From NCBI GenBank assembly GCA_018365455.1, contig JAGZJZ010000010.1, positions 103,116 to 167,115 on the forward strand: 64,000 nucleotides of DNA, given 5' to 3'. The position numbers and the translations under genes were made by a program. This document shows, one piece after another, positions 1 through 8,420 of the stretch. This stretch comes from Clostridiales bacterium (GTDB lineage Bacteria > Bacillota > Clostridia > Lachnospirales > Lachnospiraceae). Each line of letters begins with the position of its first letter. The first letter of the stretch is position 1. Below the pieces are notes generated by a model that made no database searches, was not told where the DNA came from, and saw nothing but the letters and a program-made list of their open reading frames with translations.

Positions 1-1
1 G

Positions 2-931
2 TCTGCATTAGAAGCACTTGCAGAAGACGGGTACAATCTGATCTTCAGCCTGGAATATGACTTTGATGCATTAGTGAAAGGCGTAGGCGGGGCAAAGCCA
101 ATCGCAGAACAGTATCCGGATACCTGGTTTGTGGTATTTAACGATAATCCAAACCGAAAAGAAGATGGAAGCACACTGCATAACAACGTTATTTCTGTAC
201 TGTTTGATGTTCATGAAGCTTCTTATCTGGCTGGTTATCTGTCTGTTTATATGAATGAAAATGCAGACAAGCTGTTCCCGGAAGGATATTCCATGACTCC
301 GGTTGATAAATCCAGAGGTATTGGCTTTATCGGCGGAACAAACTCAAACGGTATTCTGGTATATTCCTATGGATTCATTCAGGGTATTAACAAAGCCGCA
401 GAAGAATTGAGTGTAGATTACGATTACTATGCTAAATATGATGCAGGATTTACCGATCCGGCACTGGGAAGTACGGTTGCAGGAACTTTCTATGAAAGCG
501 GGGCGAATGTAGTGTTTGCTGATGCAGGTGTGGTAGGAGACGGTATTACTTCTAAGGCTAAGGAAATGGGGAAAATTGCAATTCAGACGGATGCGAATCT
601 GGATGACCAGCAGCCGGGGCATGTGCTCACCAGTGTATTAAAGATCACAGGAGTTCCGGTTAAAATTATTACACAGGCTTATGCAGACGGAAAGATTGCA
701 GACATGGATAAAGAGCAGAGCTATAATCTGGCTTCCGGAGCAACGGGAATCACAGATTTGGCTGAGATGAGCAAGCATGTGGCAGATACCGCTGTCTGGG
801 ATGATATAAAAACAAAAACCAATGAAATCAGCCAGCAGATCCAGGATGGCAAGATTGATGTGGTGAACAAGCAGATTGGTGAAGAATTTGATCCGGCAAC
901 CTGCCCTCATGTAAATATTAAGACAGAGTAA
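2..931 (+). CDS. BMP-family nucleoside ABC transporter substrate-binding protein (5' partial)
   Basis: The frame is open from the first base of the window, so the N-terminus, with any signal peptide and lipobox, lies upstream; the GTG at 74 is only an internal codon. The protein resembles the BMP/Med (TmpC, NupN/YufN) family of extracellular lipoproteins that bind purine or other nucleosides. Typical pieces are the segments GIGFIGG, YSYGFIQGI and ANVVFADAGVVGDG, and a C-terminus of short Lys/Asp-rich helices. It is followed after 32 bases by a two-domain ABC ATPase and two permeases, the standard BMP importer order. Ligand identity is not readable from sequence; the nucleoside phosphorylase downstream supports a nucleoside. 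Confidence 0.88.
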   Translation, partial: SALEALAEDGYNLIFSLEYDFDALVKGVGGAKPIAEQYPDTWFVVFNDNPNRKEDGSTLHNNVISVLFDVHEASYLAGYLSVYMNENADKLFPEGYSMTPVDKSRGIGFIGGTNSNGILVYSYGFIQGINKAAEELSVDYDYYAKYDAGFTDPALGSTVAGTFYESGANVVFADAGVVGDGITSKAKEMGKIAIQTDANLDDQQPGHVLTSVLKITGVPVKIITQAYADGKIADMDKEQSYNLASGATGITDLAEMSKHVADTAVWDDIKTKTNEISQQIQDGKIDVVNKQIGEEFDPATCPHVNIKTE

Positions 932-963
932 ATCAGAAGGCAGCCAACAAAGGAGCAGAGTAG

Positions 964-2508
964 ATGAGTATCATACAAACAATCGACTTAACAAAGAAGT
1001 TTGATGCTTTTACAGCGAATGACAAGATCAATATATCCGTAGAACCCAAAGAAATTAAATGTATCGTAGGGGAAAATGGCGCCGGGAAATCAACCCTGAT
1101 GAATATGCTCTACGGTGCACTCCGGCCTACCAGCGGGAAGATTCTCATAGACGGAAAGGATGTGATTTTTAAAAATCCCACCGATGCCATAGGACACGGT
1201 ATCGGCATGGTGCACCAGCATTTTAAACTGGTGCCCAGCCTGACCGTTTATGAAAACATTCTGCTTGGAAGTGAAATCAACAAAAAGTGGAAGGGCAGAA
1301 AAAGCCCGTTCATTGACCGCAACACGGAGATTACAAAGGTAAAGGAATTAATTGAAGAATACCATTTTCAGATAGATCCGCTGGAAAAGGTAGAAAATCT
1401 CTCTGTAGGACTGTGCCAGCAGGTAGAAATCCTGAAAATGCTGTACCGGAATGTACGGATCTTAATTCTGGATGAACCCACCGCGGTGCTCACGCCTCAG
1501 GAGGTGGACCGGCTGATGGAAAATTTAAAAGAACTTCGTAAAAATGGAAAAACCATCATTGTCATTACCCACAAATTAAGAGAGGTTATGGAATTAAGCG
1601 ACAGTGTAACGGTCATCAAGCAGGGGAAAGTAATTGGAAATGTAAAAACGGCTGATACCAATGAGCAGGAGCTGGCGCAGATGATGGTGGGAAGAGATGT
1701 GGTATTAACCGTCAGCAATGAAAATGCTGCTCCCTGCAGCTGTGAAACGGCGTACCGTGTCAAAGGTCTGTGTACCACAAATGCAGAACAAAAAGAAATT
1801 CTTCACAACATTGACTTAGAAGTACATAAAGGGGAAATTTTAGGAATTGCCGGGGTAGAGGGAAATGGGCAGAGTGAGCTGATTAAGGTGCTTACCGGAC
1901 TGATGGCATCTACAAAAGGGAGTGTGCATTTATGCGAAATGGATGTGACAGGTGCCTGGCCGGACGAGCTTCGAAAAAAGGGTCTGGGTATCATTCCCGA
2001 AGACCGATATGCCCAGGGACTGTGCCGGGATATGAGTATCGGGGAAAACTGTATCGCCGGGTACTTTGGAAACCACGGTGTCTGTAAATGCGGTGTGCTG
2101 CATAACAAAGAGATCAGGCGCCTGACAGGTGAATATATCGAAAAGTATGACATTCGTGTGGCAGATCCTCTGGGAGAGATCTCACAGCTTTCCGGAGGAA
2201 ATGCCCAGAAGGTAATTATCGCACGGGAATTTGAAAATCATCCCAAGGTGATCATTGCCTGCCAGCCTACCAGAGGAGTAGATATTGGTTCCATTGAGTT
2301 TATTCATACCCAGCTGCTTAAATTCAGAAACGAAGGAAATTCGGTACTTCTTATTTCCAGTGAGCTTTCCGAAATTATGAGTCTCTCTGACCGGATAGCC
2401 GTTATGTACAAGGGGGAAATCATAGGAGTTGTATCACCGGATGAGCCAGTGGAGAAAATTGGTCTGCTGATGGCAGGTGCAAAACCGGATGAGGGGAGAA
2501 CAGCATGA
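964..2508 (+). CDS. BMP-type nucleoside ABC transporter, ATP-binding protein
   Basis: A 514-residue cytoplasmic ATPase with two fused ABC domains, as in NupO/YufO and RbsA-like importers. Domain 1 has Walker A GENGAGKST at residues 36-44 and Walker B ILILDEPTAVLTP, but a weak signature (LSVGLCQQ). Domain 2 has a degenerate Walker A (GVEGNGQSE), a good signature (LSGGNAQK) and the altered Walker B ACQPTRGVD typical of this family. Such asymmetric sites are normal here and not decay. It sits 32 bases after the binding protein with AAAGGAG upstream of ATG, and its last four bases (ATGA) overlap the first permease gene, implying one transcript. Confidence 0.93.
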   Translation: MSIIQTIDLTKKFDAFTANDKINISVEPKEIKCIVGENGAGKSTLMNMLYGALRPTSGKILIDGKDVIFKNPTDAIGHGIGMVHQHFKLVPSLTVYENILLGSEINKKWKGRKSPFIDRNTEITKVKELIEEYHFQIDPLEKVENLSVGLCQQVEILKMLYRNVRILILDEPTAVLTPQEVDRLMENLKELRKNGKTIIVITHKLREVMELSDSVTVIKQGKVIGNVKTADTNEQELAQMMVGRDVVLTVSNENAAPCSCETAYRVKGLCTTNAEQKEILHNIDLEVHKGEILGIAGVEGNGQSELIKVLTGLMASTKGSVHLCEMDVTGAWPDELRKKGLGIIPEDRYAQGLCRDMSIGENCIAGYFGNHGVCKCGVLHNKEIRRLTGEYIEKYDIRVADPLGEISQLSGGNAQKVIIAREFENHPKVIIACQPTRGVDIGSIEFIHTQLLKFRNEGNSVLLISSELSEIMSLSDRIAVMYKGEIIGVVSPDEPVEKIGLLMAGAKPDEGRTA

Positions 2509-3587
2509 ATAAAAGAGAGAAAAAAATATCCATATTTCCCAAAATAGTAAATACACTTTTACCCGTTCTGCTGGCATTTGGAATCGGCGGCGTGATCATT
2601 GCGGCGATTGGAGAAAATCCATTTGAAGTCTATGGGATTATGCTTGGTAAATCCCTGTTTACAGCCAAGGGATTCAGCAATACGCTGCATTATGCATCCC
2701 CGCTGATTCTCACGGGACTGGCAATCGCAATTACCTTTAAAGCGAACATATTTAACATGGGTGTGGAAGGGCAGCTGCTTCTGGGCGGATTCTTTTCCGG
2801 CATTGCAGGAGCGATGATTTCTATCGGAAGCCCCTTCTGGCACAAAGTAATCTGTATGCTGGTGGGAATGCTTTTCGGAGTTTTATTTGCCCTGATCCCG
2901 GCATTGTTAAAGGCCTATTTCCATGTGGATGAAATGGTTGTAACACTGACCTTAAACTATGCCATGATTAAGATTCTGGAGTATTTATCTTCCGGTCCAT
3001 TCCGGGAAGACGGGGCAGGATATGTATGTACGCCCACCATTAAGGAGACAGCCATGTTTTCAAGGCTTGGGGACTCGAAGCTGACGCTGTTTTTCTTTAT
3101 TGCACTGGCGGTGCTGCTTGTCATGGCATTTGTCATGAAGAAGACAAAGCTGGGATACGAGGTCACGGCAATTGGGAAGAATCCGGAATTCTCAGAAGCA
3201 TCCGGTATTCGTGTCCGTAAAAAAATCATTATTCTCATGTGTCTGAGCGGTGCCCTTGCAGGACTTGCCGGTTCGGGACAGATGATGAGCGAAGCTTTTA
3301 AATATACGCTGACCTTCTCCGGTACAACCGGACTTGGCTGGGATGGTATGCTGATTGCACTTTTGGGACGGCACAATCCCGTTGGCATCCTGCTGGCGGC
3401 TGTTTTCTACAGCGGACTTAAAACGGGTGCGGACAATATCAACATGTATACCGCAGTACCAAAAGAAATCGTAGGAGTACTCCAGGGATTGATCATTTTA
3501 TTCCTGGCAGTAAGGTTTTTCAATGAAAAATATGGATTCATCCAACATTATAAGATGTGGAAAGAGAACAGGAGGGCGGCAGAATGA
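2505..3587 (+). CDS. BMP-type nucleoside ABC transporter permease 1
   Basis: A 360-residue integral membrane protein of the BPD_transp_2 family (NupP/YufP, RbsC-related). Hydrophobic segments are visible at roughly residues 12-35, 60-80, 90-130, 190-210, 245-260 and 280-340. The family pattern GxTGLGWDGMLIALLGRHNP is present near residue 270. It overlaps the ATPase gene by ATGA and the second permease gene by ATGA, so the three are probably translationally coupled. The two different permeases would form the heterodimeric channel of a nucleoside importer. Confidence 0.92.
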   Translation: MNKREKKISIFPKIVNTLLPVLLAFGIGGVIIAAIGENPFEVYGIMLGKSLFTAKGFSNTLHYASPLILTGLAIAITFKANIFNMGVEGQLLLGGFFSGIAGAMISIGSPFWHKVICMLVGMLFGVLFALIPALLKAYFHVDEMVVTLTLNYAMIKILEYLSSGPFREDGAGYVCTPTIKETAMFSRLGDSKLTLFFFIALAVLLVMAFVMKKTKLGYEVTAIGKNPEFSEASGIRVRKKIIILMCLSGALAGLAGSGQMMSEAFKYTLTFSGTTGLGWDGMLIALLGRHNPVGILLAAVFYSGLKTGADNINMYTAVPKEIVGVLQGLIILFLAVRFFNEKYGFIQHYKMWKENRRAAE

Positions 3588-4492
3588 ATTTTTTAGGAAA
3601 TATTTTATACGATTCCGTATATCATGCAACGCCTATACTTCTGTGTGTGCTGGGCGGGATCTTTGCCTATAAAGCAAATGTTTTGAACATCGCACTGGAA
3701 GGTATCATGCTTGCAGGTGCATTTGTTTCCCTTCTGGTTTCTTATTTAACCGGCAACATTGTGCTGGGATATGTGACGGCACTTGTGGTCTGCATATTGA
3801 TTGGTCTGATCTTTTCTTTTATGACCGTAACCTGGAAGGGCAATGTAATCGTTGTAGGTCTTGCCATTAACATGCTGGTTCCGGCAGTGGCAGGCTTTGT
3901 ACTTCAGTACATGCAGTCTGCCAACATTACGCTGACCTGGAAAAATGTAGCGGATTTTAAAATACATATCCCTGTTATTGATAAGATTCCGATCCTTGGA
4001 GACATTTTAAGCGGGCATACACCAATCACTTATCTGGCATTTATCGGAATCGGGCTGATCTGGCTTTTGATGTACCGTACAAAGTTTGGTATCTATGTAA
4101 GAGTAGTGGGGGAAAATGAAGATGCAGCCAGAAATATGGGACTGAATACAAATAAATACCGGTATCTGGCGATTAGTTTAGGCGCAGTGTGCTGTTCACT
4201 TGCAGGGATTAACCTGGCACTGGAGCGCATGGTTCTCTTTACCAATAATATGACAGCCGGACGTGGATTTATCGCCATTGCAGCCATCTACTGCGGTCAG
4301 GGCGATCCCATTTCCAGTGCGATGTATGCCATCGTTTTCGGTGCAGCCAGAGCTCTTGCGGTAAATATGGGACTCTATGCAGGACCGGCAGCTGCGCTGT
4401 TTGATGTAATCCCGTATGTGGTAATGAGTATTGTATTAACCATTGTTTCCATGTTGAAATACAGAAATAACAAGGTGAGGGGATTCCATTGA
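3584..4492 (+). CDS. BMP-type nucleoside ABC transporter permease 2
   Basis: A 302-residue polytopic membrane protein of the same BPD_transp_2 family (NupQ/YufQ-like), the second half of the importer channel. I chose ATG 3584 because GGAGGG lies just upstream (3571-3576) and the ATGA overlap with permease 1 repeats the pattern seen one gene earlier; an upstream in-frame start would overlap the previous gene by 31 bases. A loop resembling the usual permease EAA-like contact segment is seen around VGENEDAARNMGLN, followed by a glycine-rich stretch (AAIYCGQGDP) also typical of the family. Confidence 0.92.
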   Translation: MNFLGNILYDSVYHATPILLCVLGGIFAYKANVLNIALEGIMLAGAFVSLLVSYLTGNIVLGYVTALVVCILIGLIFSFMTVTWKGNVIVVGLAINMLVPAVAGFVLQYMQSANITLTWKNVADFKIHIPVIDKIPILGDILSGHTPITYLAFIGIGLIWLLMYRTKFGIYVRVVGENEDAARNMGLNTNKYRYLAISLGAVCCSLAGINLALERMVLFTNNMTAGRGFIAIAAIYCGQGDPISSAMYAIVFGAARALAVNMGLYAGPAAALFDVIPYVVMSIVLTIVSMLKYRNNKVRGFH

Positions 4493-4626
4493 TTTTCCCG
4501 GGAAAACGAGTGGGGCGGAGTGAAGAGCAAATGCCCCGCAGCTGACTGAGAGATGTTTGACTATGGAGGCGTGGAGATTGCAGAATGCATTGAAACATGC
4601 TTTAAAAGAGAAAGGAATATGCAGCG
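4493..4626 (+). other. Intergenic gap with palindrome and a 25-codon micro-ORF
   Basis: The 134-base gap starts with a perfect 14-base palindrome, TTTTCCCGGGAAAA (4493-4506), then a GGGGC...GCCCC stem (4512-4537). A 25-codon frame runs from ATG 4553 to TGA 4628-4630 and overlaps the next gene's ATG by ATGA. It has no good ribosome site, so it may be a leader peptide, a gene remnant or chance. No convincing terminator T-run is present, so the transporter and enzymes are probably cotranscribed. Confidence 0.35.
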
Positions 4627-5193
4627 ATGAGTGAGACGGCTTTATTAATTGTAGATATGGTGAAAGATTTTACCGATGAAGCGGGATTGGTTTTCTATCC
4701 CCAGAACCGGGAAATTTTACCTAAAATAAAGGAAGTTCTGGACAAATGCAGGGAGAAAGAGACGCTTATCGTGTTCCTTCAGCACTGTAACCGGAAAGGT
4801 AAATTTGACAGAAAGGCGGCATCTATGCGACCTAACTGTATTGAAGGCAGCGGGGGAGAGGAAATAGATCCCATGCTGGAAGTGGATTATGAAAAGGATT
4901 ATATTATTAAAAAGCGCAGGTACAGCGGCTTCTTTGGAACCGACCTGGATCTGGTGCTGCGTGAAAATGGCGTGAGGAATGTGATTGTTGTGGGGACGAA
5001 GACAAACTGCTGTATCCGTGCAACCGTTACCGATGCATTTTATCTGGATTACGATAGCTACGTGGTGTCAGATTGTGTGGCAACCAATTCTGAGGTTGTG
5101 AATCAGGTGCATCTGGAGGACATCAACAAATATCTGGGGACGGTAGTGGACATGGATACGCTGTTTCAGATGCTGGACAGGGAGGAGTTGTAG
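4627..5193 (+). CDS. Isochorismatase-family cysteine hydrolase (nicotinamidase-like)
   Basis: A 188-residue protein of the isochorismatase/nicotinamidase fold. The putative catalytic triad is visible: Asp in LLIVDMVKDF (residue 10), Lys in the IIKKRRYSGF segment (near residue 98) and the nucleophile Cys in GTKTNCCIRAT (near residue 122). Members hydrolyse nicotinamide, ureidoacrylate, N-carbamoyl compounds or isochorismate, and residues outside the triad decide the substrate, so it is not assigned. The position right after a nucleoside importer and before a sugar kinase suggests a role in degrading the nucleobase or an amide-bearing nucleoside. AAAGGA lies 11 bases upstream of the ATG. Confidence 0.85.
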   Translation: MSETALLIVDMVKDFTDEAGLVFYPQNREILPKIKEVLDKCREKETLIVFLQHCNRKGKFDRKAASMRPNCIEGSGGEEIDPMLEVDYEKDYIIKKRRYSGFFGTDLDLVLRENGVRNVIVVGTKTNCCIRATVTDAFYLDYDSYVVSDCVATNSEVVNQVHLEDINKYLGTVVDMDTLFQMLDREEL

Positions 5194-5196
5194 GGA

Positions 5197-6144
5197 ATGG
5201 GTCAGTTTGAGGTTTTAACCAGCGGATATGTGAGTATGGATCATATTATTAAAATCGCTTCGCCGGCGACCATTGGCTGCACATCCCTGGTGACCAATAA
5301 AAATAATGTACAGATCTATTATGGCGGGTGCTCCGTCAACATTGCCTATGGGCTGAACCGGCTGGGGGTCAATACACTGCCGGTATTAAGAGTAGGCGGG
5401 GATTATGAAGCAAATGGTTTTAAACAGTTCCTGGAAGCTGGCAACGTTCCCCTTGAAGGGATTCGTGTGATAGAAGAAGAGGCTACCTCGGTTTGTTATT
5501 TATTGCAGGATAATAATAATGACCATATTACGGTTTTTTATCCCGGTGCGATGGACAGCAAGTATGCCGGACCTATGGACGGCAGTTTATTTAAGGGAGC
5601 CAGACTGGGTGTCATTACGGTTGCGGCAAGGGAAGATAATGAGGAGTTCTACCGGCAGTGTTTGGAACATGAGGTGCCCGTGGTATTTGGCATGAAAGAC
5701 GATTTTGATGCATTTCCGGAAACATTTCTAAAGACCCTTCTTACGGGAAGTAAAATAATTTTTACCAACGAAGTGGAACGGGAAATGATTGAGAAAATAT
5801 ACGGTTTTCCTGATATTACAAAACTGTTTGAAATCGGTAAGGCAGATGTAATTGTGACCACCATGGGTAAAGACGGAAGCATCTGCTATGAGAGAACTCC
5901 GGAAGGGATCTGCACCAGGAAAATCGGCATCTGTGAAGCTGAGCACATTGTAGATGCTACCGGTTCCGGGGACGCCTATATGGCGGGATTCCTCTATGGG
6001 TATTTAAGAGGAATGGAGAGTGTGGAGTGCTGCAGACTTGGCAGCGTGCTTTCCTGGTTCGTGCTGCAGGCGGAAGGGTGCTGTACGAATCTGCCTGGGG
6101 AAGAACAGTTTCTGGAAAAGTATCGGGAGATTCGGGCATGTTAG
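5197..6144 (+). CDS. PfkB-family carbohydrate/nucleoside kinase
   Basis: A 315-residue ribokinase-superfamily enzyme. The N-terminal substrate motif appears as YYGGCSVNIAYGLNRLG (residues ~46-62) and the C-terminal PfkB signature as DATGSGDAYMAGF (near 250-262), where the Asp of GSGD is the catalytic base and the glycines form the anion hole. Likely reactions are ATP-dependent phosphorylation of ribose, a nucleoside or a related furanose. It starts three bases after the preceding stop with GGGAGGAG as ribosome site. In context it would act after or instead of the downstream nucleoside phosphorylase; pseudouridine kinase, ribokinase and nucleoside kinase are all possible. Confidence 0.87.
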   Translation: MGQFEVLTSGYVSMDHIIKIASPATIGCTSLVTNKNNVQIYYGGCSVNIAYGLNRLGVNTLPVLRVGGDYEANGFKQFLEAGNVPLEGIRVIEEEATSVCYLLQDNNNDHITVFYPGAMDSKYAGPMDGSLFKGARLGVITVAAREDNEEFYRQCLEHEVPVVFGMKDDFDAFPETFLKTLLTGSKIIFTNEVEREMIEKIYGFPDITKLFEIGKADVIVTTMGKDGSICYERTPEGICTRKIGICEAEHIVDATGSGDAYMAGFLYGYLRGMESVECCRLGSVLSWFVLQAEGCCTNLPGEEQFLEKYREIRAC

Positions 6145-6146
6145 GA

Positions 6147-6290
6147 GCTTAAAAATATGAAGAGCTTTAAGAACATGAAGAGGTTTAAGAAAATGAAGAG
6201 CTTAAAAATGTGAAGAGCTTTAAGAAAATGTAGAGCTTTAAGAATATGAAGAGTTTTAAGAATATGAAGAACTTTTAAAATATGAAGAGC
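6147..6290. repeat. Degenerate 17-18-bp tandem repeat filling the kinase-phosphorylase gap
   Basis: About eight head-to-tail copies of an 18-base unit close to GCTTTAAGAATATGAAGA occupy nearly the whole gap between the kinase and the phosphorylase. Copies differ by one to four bases and some are 17 bases long. Stops occur in the plus frames, so it is unlikely to be coding. On the minus strand it gives a hexapeptide-periodic open frame, which I treat as a by-product of the 18-base period. Confidence 0.85.
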
Positions 6291-6322
6291 ATAATAAATG
6301 GATTTAGCAAAGGAGGTAGTCA

Positions 6323-7096
6323 ATGAGCACACTATACTTAGGAGCGGACCGTTCCAGTATTGCAAAATATGTATTGTTTTCCGGGGATCCCTGGAGAGTG
6401 GATGTATTGAAACAATATCTTGAGGAACCGGTGCATGTGGCGTTCCAGAGGGAATTTAATACATACACAGGCATCTATAAGGGAGTCCCGGTAACGGTAA
6501 CTTCTACCGGAATCGGTGCACCTTCAGCGGCAATTGCACTGGAAGAAATGTATGAGGCTGGCATGGAAGTTGCAGTCCGAATGGGAACCGTAATGGGCCT
6601 GCAGGATGATTTGCTGGGAAAATTTATTATCCCCGTTGCGGCCATGAGGCGGGAGAGCACCAGCCTGACTTATGTAGAAGAGTCTTATCCGGCTGTTGCA
6701 GATATTGAACTGGTCAATGCAATGAATGAAACAGTGACCCGGATGGGAGCAAAATATGTCAATGGCATCAACTGCACCATGGATGGTTTTTACAGTCAGA
6801 TGCATGATTCCCGATTTTCCCTGGAAACAGGCAGAGATATGTCAGAAACCTTCCGGGAACTCAAAAAATTAAAAGTAACCGGTATAGATATGGAGTCCTC
6901 CTGCCTGCTGACAGTTGGAAGACTTATGGGGGTAAAAACCTGCATTGTAACCATGACTACCGTTTTAGAAAATTTAAAGGAGACATTGCAGGGACAGGAC
7001 AGAAAGGATGCGGAGGATCTGCTTTGCAGAACCGTACTGGAAGGAATTTACCAGTATGATCAGAATCAGAAAAGAAATTCGCAGAATAGAGGATAA
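6323..7096 (+). CDS. Nucleoside phosphorylase (uridine phosphorylase / PNP_UDP_1 family)
   Basis: A 257-residue enzyme of the hexameric nucleoside phosphorylase family, expected to cleave a nucleoside with phosphate to ribose 1-phosphate and base. Seen: phosphate-site segments LFSGDPWRV (residues ~18-26), an Arg in FQREFNTYTG (~46) and VRMGTVMG (~87-94); base-site region MDGFYSQ; and ribose-binding GIDMES (~191-196). The Gln/Arg pair that fixes uracil in E. coli uridine phosphorylase is not clearly conserved, so the base is open. AAAGGAGGT before ATG is a very strong ribosome site. The last residues (QNQKRNSQNRG) run into the following A-rich repeat, suggesting the repeat has extended the C-terminus. 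Confidence 0.88.
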   Translation: MSTLYLGADRSSIAKYVLFSGDPWRVDVLKQYLEEPVHVAFQREFNTYTGIYKGVPVTVTSTGIGAPSAAIALEEMYEAGMEVAVRMGTVMGLQDDLLGKFIIPVAAMRRESTSLTYVEESYPAVADIELVNAMNETVTRMGAKYVNGINCTMDGFYSQMHDSRFSLETGRDMSETFRELKKLKVTGIDMESSCLLTVGRLMGVKTCIVTMTTVLENLKETLQGQDRKDAEDLLCRTVLEGIYQYDQNQKRNSQNRG

Positions 7097-7290
7097 AGAA
7101 AAGTAAATTAAGAATGAAACATAAAGATAAGAAATTAAGCATGGATGATCAGAAAAGAAATTAAGAATGAAAGTTAAATAAAATAAATTTATGCATGAAT
7201 GATATAAAAGAAATTAAGCACGAAAAATAAAAAAAGAGATATGGATGACAAGAAAAGAAATTTGAGCCTGAATGATTAAGAAAGGAAGTT
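7056..7290. repeat. A-rich degenerate tandem repeat after the phosphorylase
   Basis: About six imperfect copies of a roughly 28-35-base unit built around GATCAGAAAAGAAATTAAG and AATGAA fill the 200-base gap and spill into the 3' end of the phosphorylase gene. The unit differs from the 18-bp repeat in the previous gap but has similar A/G-rich composition. No open frame of note or terminator was seen in it. Confidence 0.7.
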
Positions 7291-7296
7291 TGCAGA

Positions 7297-8094
7297 ATGA
7301 ATAATAAACAGATATTTACAACCAGTACAAAGACAGTAATTGGCATGGTCCACTGCCTTCCCCTTCCCGGTACAGCAGGATTTGACGGTGATTACCAACA
7401 GATTTTAAGACGTGCCGTTGAAGATGCAGTGACTTTGGAAAAAGCAGGGGTGGATGCCGTGATTGTGGAAAATATGGGTGATACTCCATTTAGTGCATTG
7501 CTGAATACCGCACAGATCGCAGCATTATCGGCTGCAGCAATAGAAGTGCGAAAAGCAGTTAAAATTCCAATTGGTATTGATGCTGCTTTTAATGACTGCA
7601 AGGCGTCCCTCGCCATTGCAGGTATCGCAGGTGCAGATTTTGTACGGGTTCCGGTATTCGTGGATACGGTAGTGTTTACGGATGGATATATTATGCCTTG
7701 TGCTAAAGAATGCATGGAATACAGAAAACAGCTGAACTTGTCTCATGTGAAGATTATGGCAGATGTTCAGGTAAAACATGCCCATATGCTGCTTCCGCAT
7801 ATTGCGGTGGAGCAGTCTGCAAAAGAGGCAGCCGCTAATGGGGCAGATGCAATTATTGTAACGGGCAGTGAAATTGGGGTGGAAACACCGATTGATATGA
7901 TCGCCCGTGTGAAAAAAGCAGTCTCACTTCCGGTTTTTGCAGGAAGCGGAGTAAATGCTTCTAATATCAGTGCACAGATGCAGACTGCAGATGGCGCAAT
8001 CATCGGTTCCAGCCTGAAAAAAGGCGGAATTCTTACGAATCCCATCGATTATGACCTTGTGCGGGAAGTGATTGAAGGGTTAGAACGTGCCTAG
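7297..8094 (+). CDS. BtpA/SgcQ-family TIM-barrel protein
   Basis: A 265-residue protein with the BtpA/SgcQ family pattern: an N-terminal IGMVHCLPLPGT, then DAVIVENMGDTPF, GADFVRVPVFVD, KIMADVQVKHAH, GADAIIVTGSEIG and VFAGSGVNASN. These are the successive beta strands of a TIM barrel, with a C-terminal phosphate-binding-like loop (AGSGV, GSSLKKGG). BtpA was named for a photosystem I biogenesis role in cyanobacteria; in heterotrophs (SgcQ in E. coli) the members sit in sugar operons and lack a settled reaction. Here it lies between a nucleoside phosphorylase and dehydrogenase/TIM-barrel genes, so a sugar-phosphate enzyme role is inferred. GGAAG precedes the ATG. Confidence 0.86.
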   Translation: MNNKQIFTTSTKTVIGMVHCLPLPGTAGFDGDYQQILRRAVEDAVTLEKAGVDAVIVENMGDTPFSALLNTAQIAALSAAAIEVRKAVKIPIGIDAAFNDCKASLAIAGIAGADFVRVPVFVDTVVFTDGYIMPCAKECMEYRKQLNLSHVKIMADVQVKHAHMLLPHIAVEQSAKEAAANGADAIIVTGSEIGVETPIDMIARVKKAVSLPVFAGSGVNASNISAQMQTADGAIIGSSLKKGGILTNPIDYDLVREVIEGLERA

Positions 8095-8123
8095 AAATAC
8101 ATTCACGCCATTTGTAAGCTATT

Positions 8124-8287
8124 GAGCGTGTTTGAAATTTCATTTTTGCCATCTGCACGCCCCACTTAGCGGCATATTTGCCCCGAATTCAGATTACGTA
8201 GCCCGCTACGCGCCCTTCATTCGGCAAAAATCTCACACAAAGTGTGACGAACAGCTGCAGCTGCCAGAAAGCAATTTTCAAACGCTC
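8124..8287. mobile_element. MITE-like repeat element, copy A
   Basis: A 164-bp non-coding element bounded by imperfect inverted termini, GAGCGTGTTTGAAA on the left and TTTTCAAACGCTC on the right. A second copy lies at about 18498-18660 in the cas locus with clearly matching internal blocks (GCACGCCCCACTT, CGTAGCCCGCT, GCGCCCTTCATTCGG, AAAGTGTGACG, GCCAGAAAGCAATTTT). It contains an internal palindrome TCACACAAAGTGTGA and a CAGCTG duplication absent from copy B. No transposase is encoded, so mobility would be in trans. Dispersed structural repeat is the alternative. Confidence 0.75.
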
Positions 8288-8420
8288 AAGTTAACGGAAT
8301 AAATACATCAATTTTAGTCCCACAGTTAACTGGAAAAACATTTGTGGAAAAAACAAAAGATGAAGAGATAGAGATCAAACAAAATTTTATCAACAAGTAG
8401 AAAAGTGAGGTATTGGAAAT
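8288..8420 (+). other. Gap after element A with possible 3' remnant of a gene
   Basis: Right after the element, a frame without stops reads from 8296 to TAG 8398-8400 (GINTSILVPQLTGKTF..., about 34 codons). It has coding-like composition but no start of its own; the frame meets a stop inside the element at 8245. It may be the tail of a gene truncated by the element, or chance. The segment ends with GTGAGG, the weak ribosome site of the dehydrogenase gene. Confidence 0.25.

Noticed and set aside
6141..6365. Minus-strand frame with an LHILKA-type hexapeptide repeat
   Set aside because: It mirrors the 18-bp tandem repeat, overlaps the start of the phosphorylase gene and has no ribosome site.
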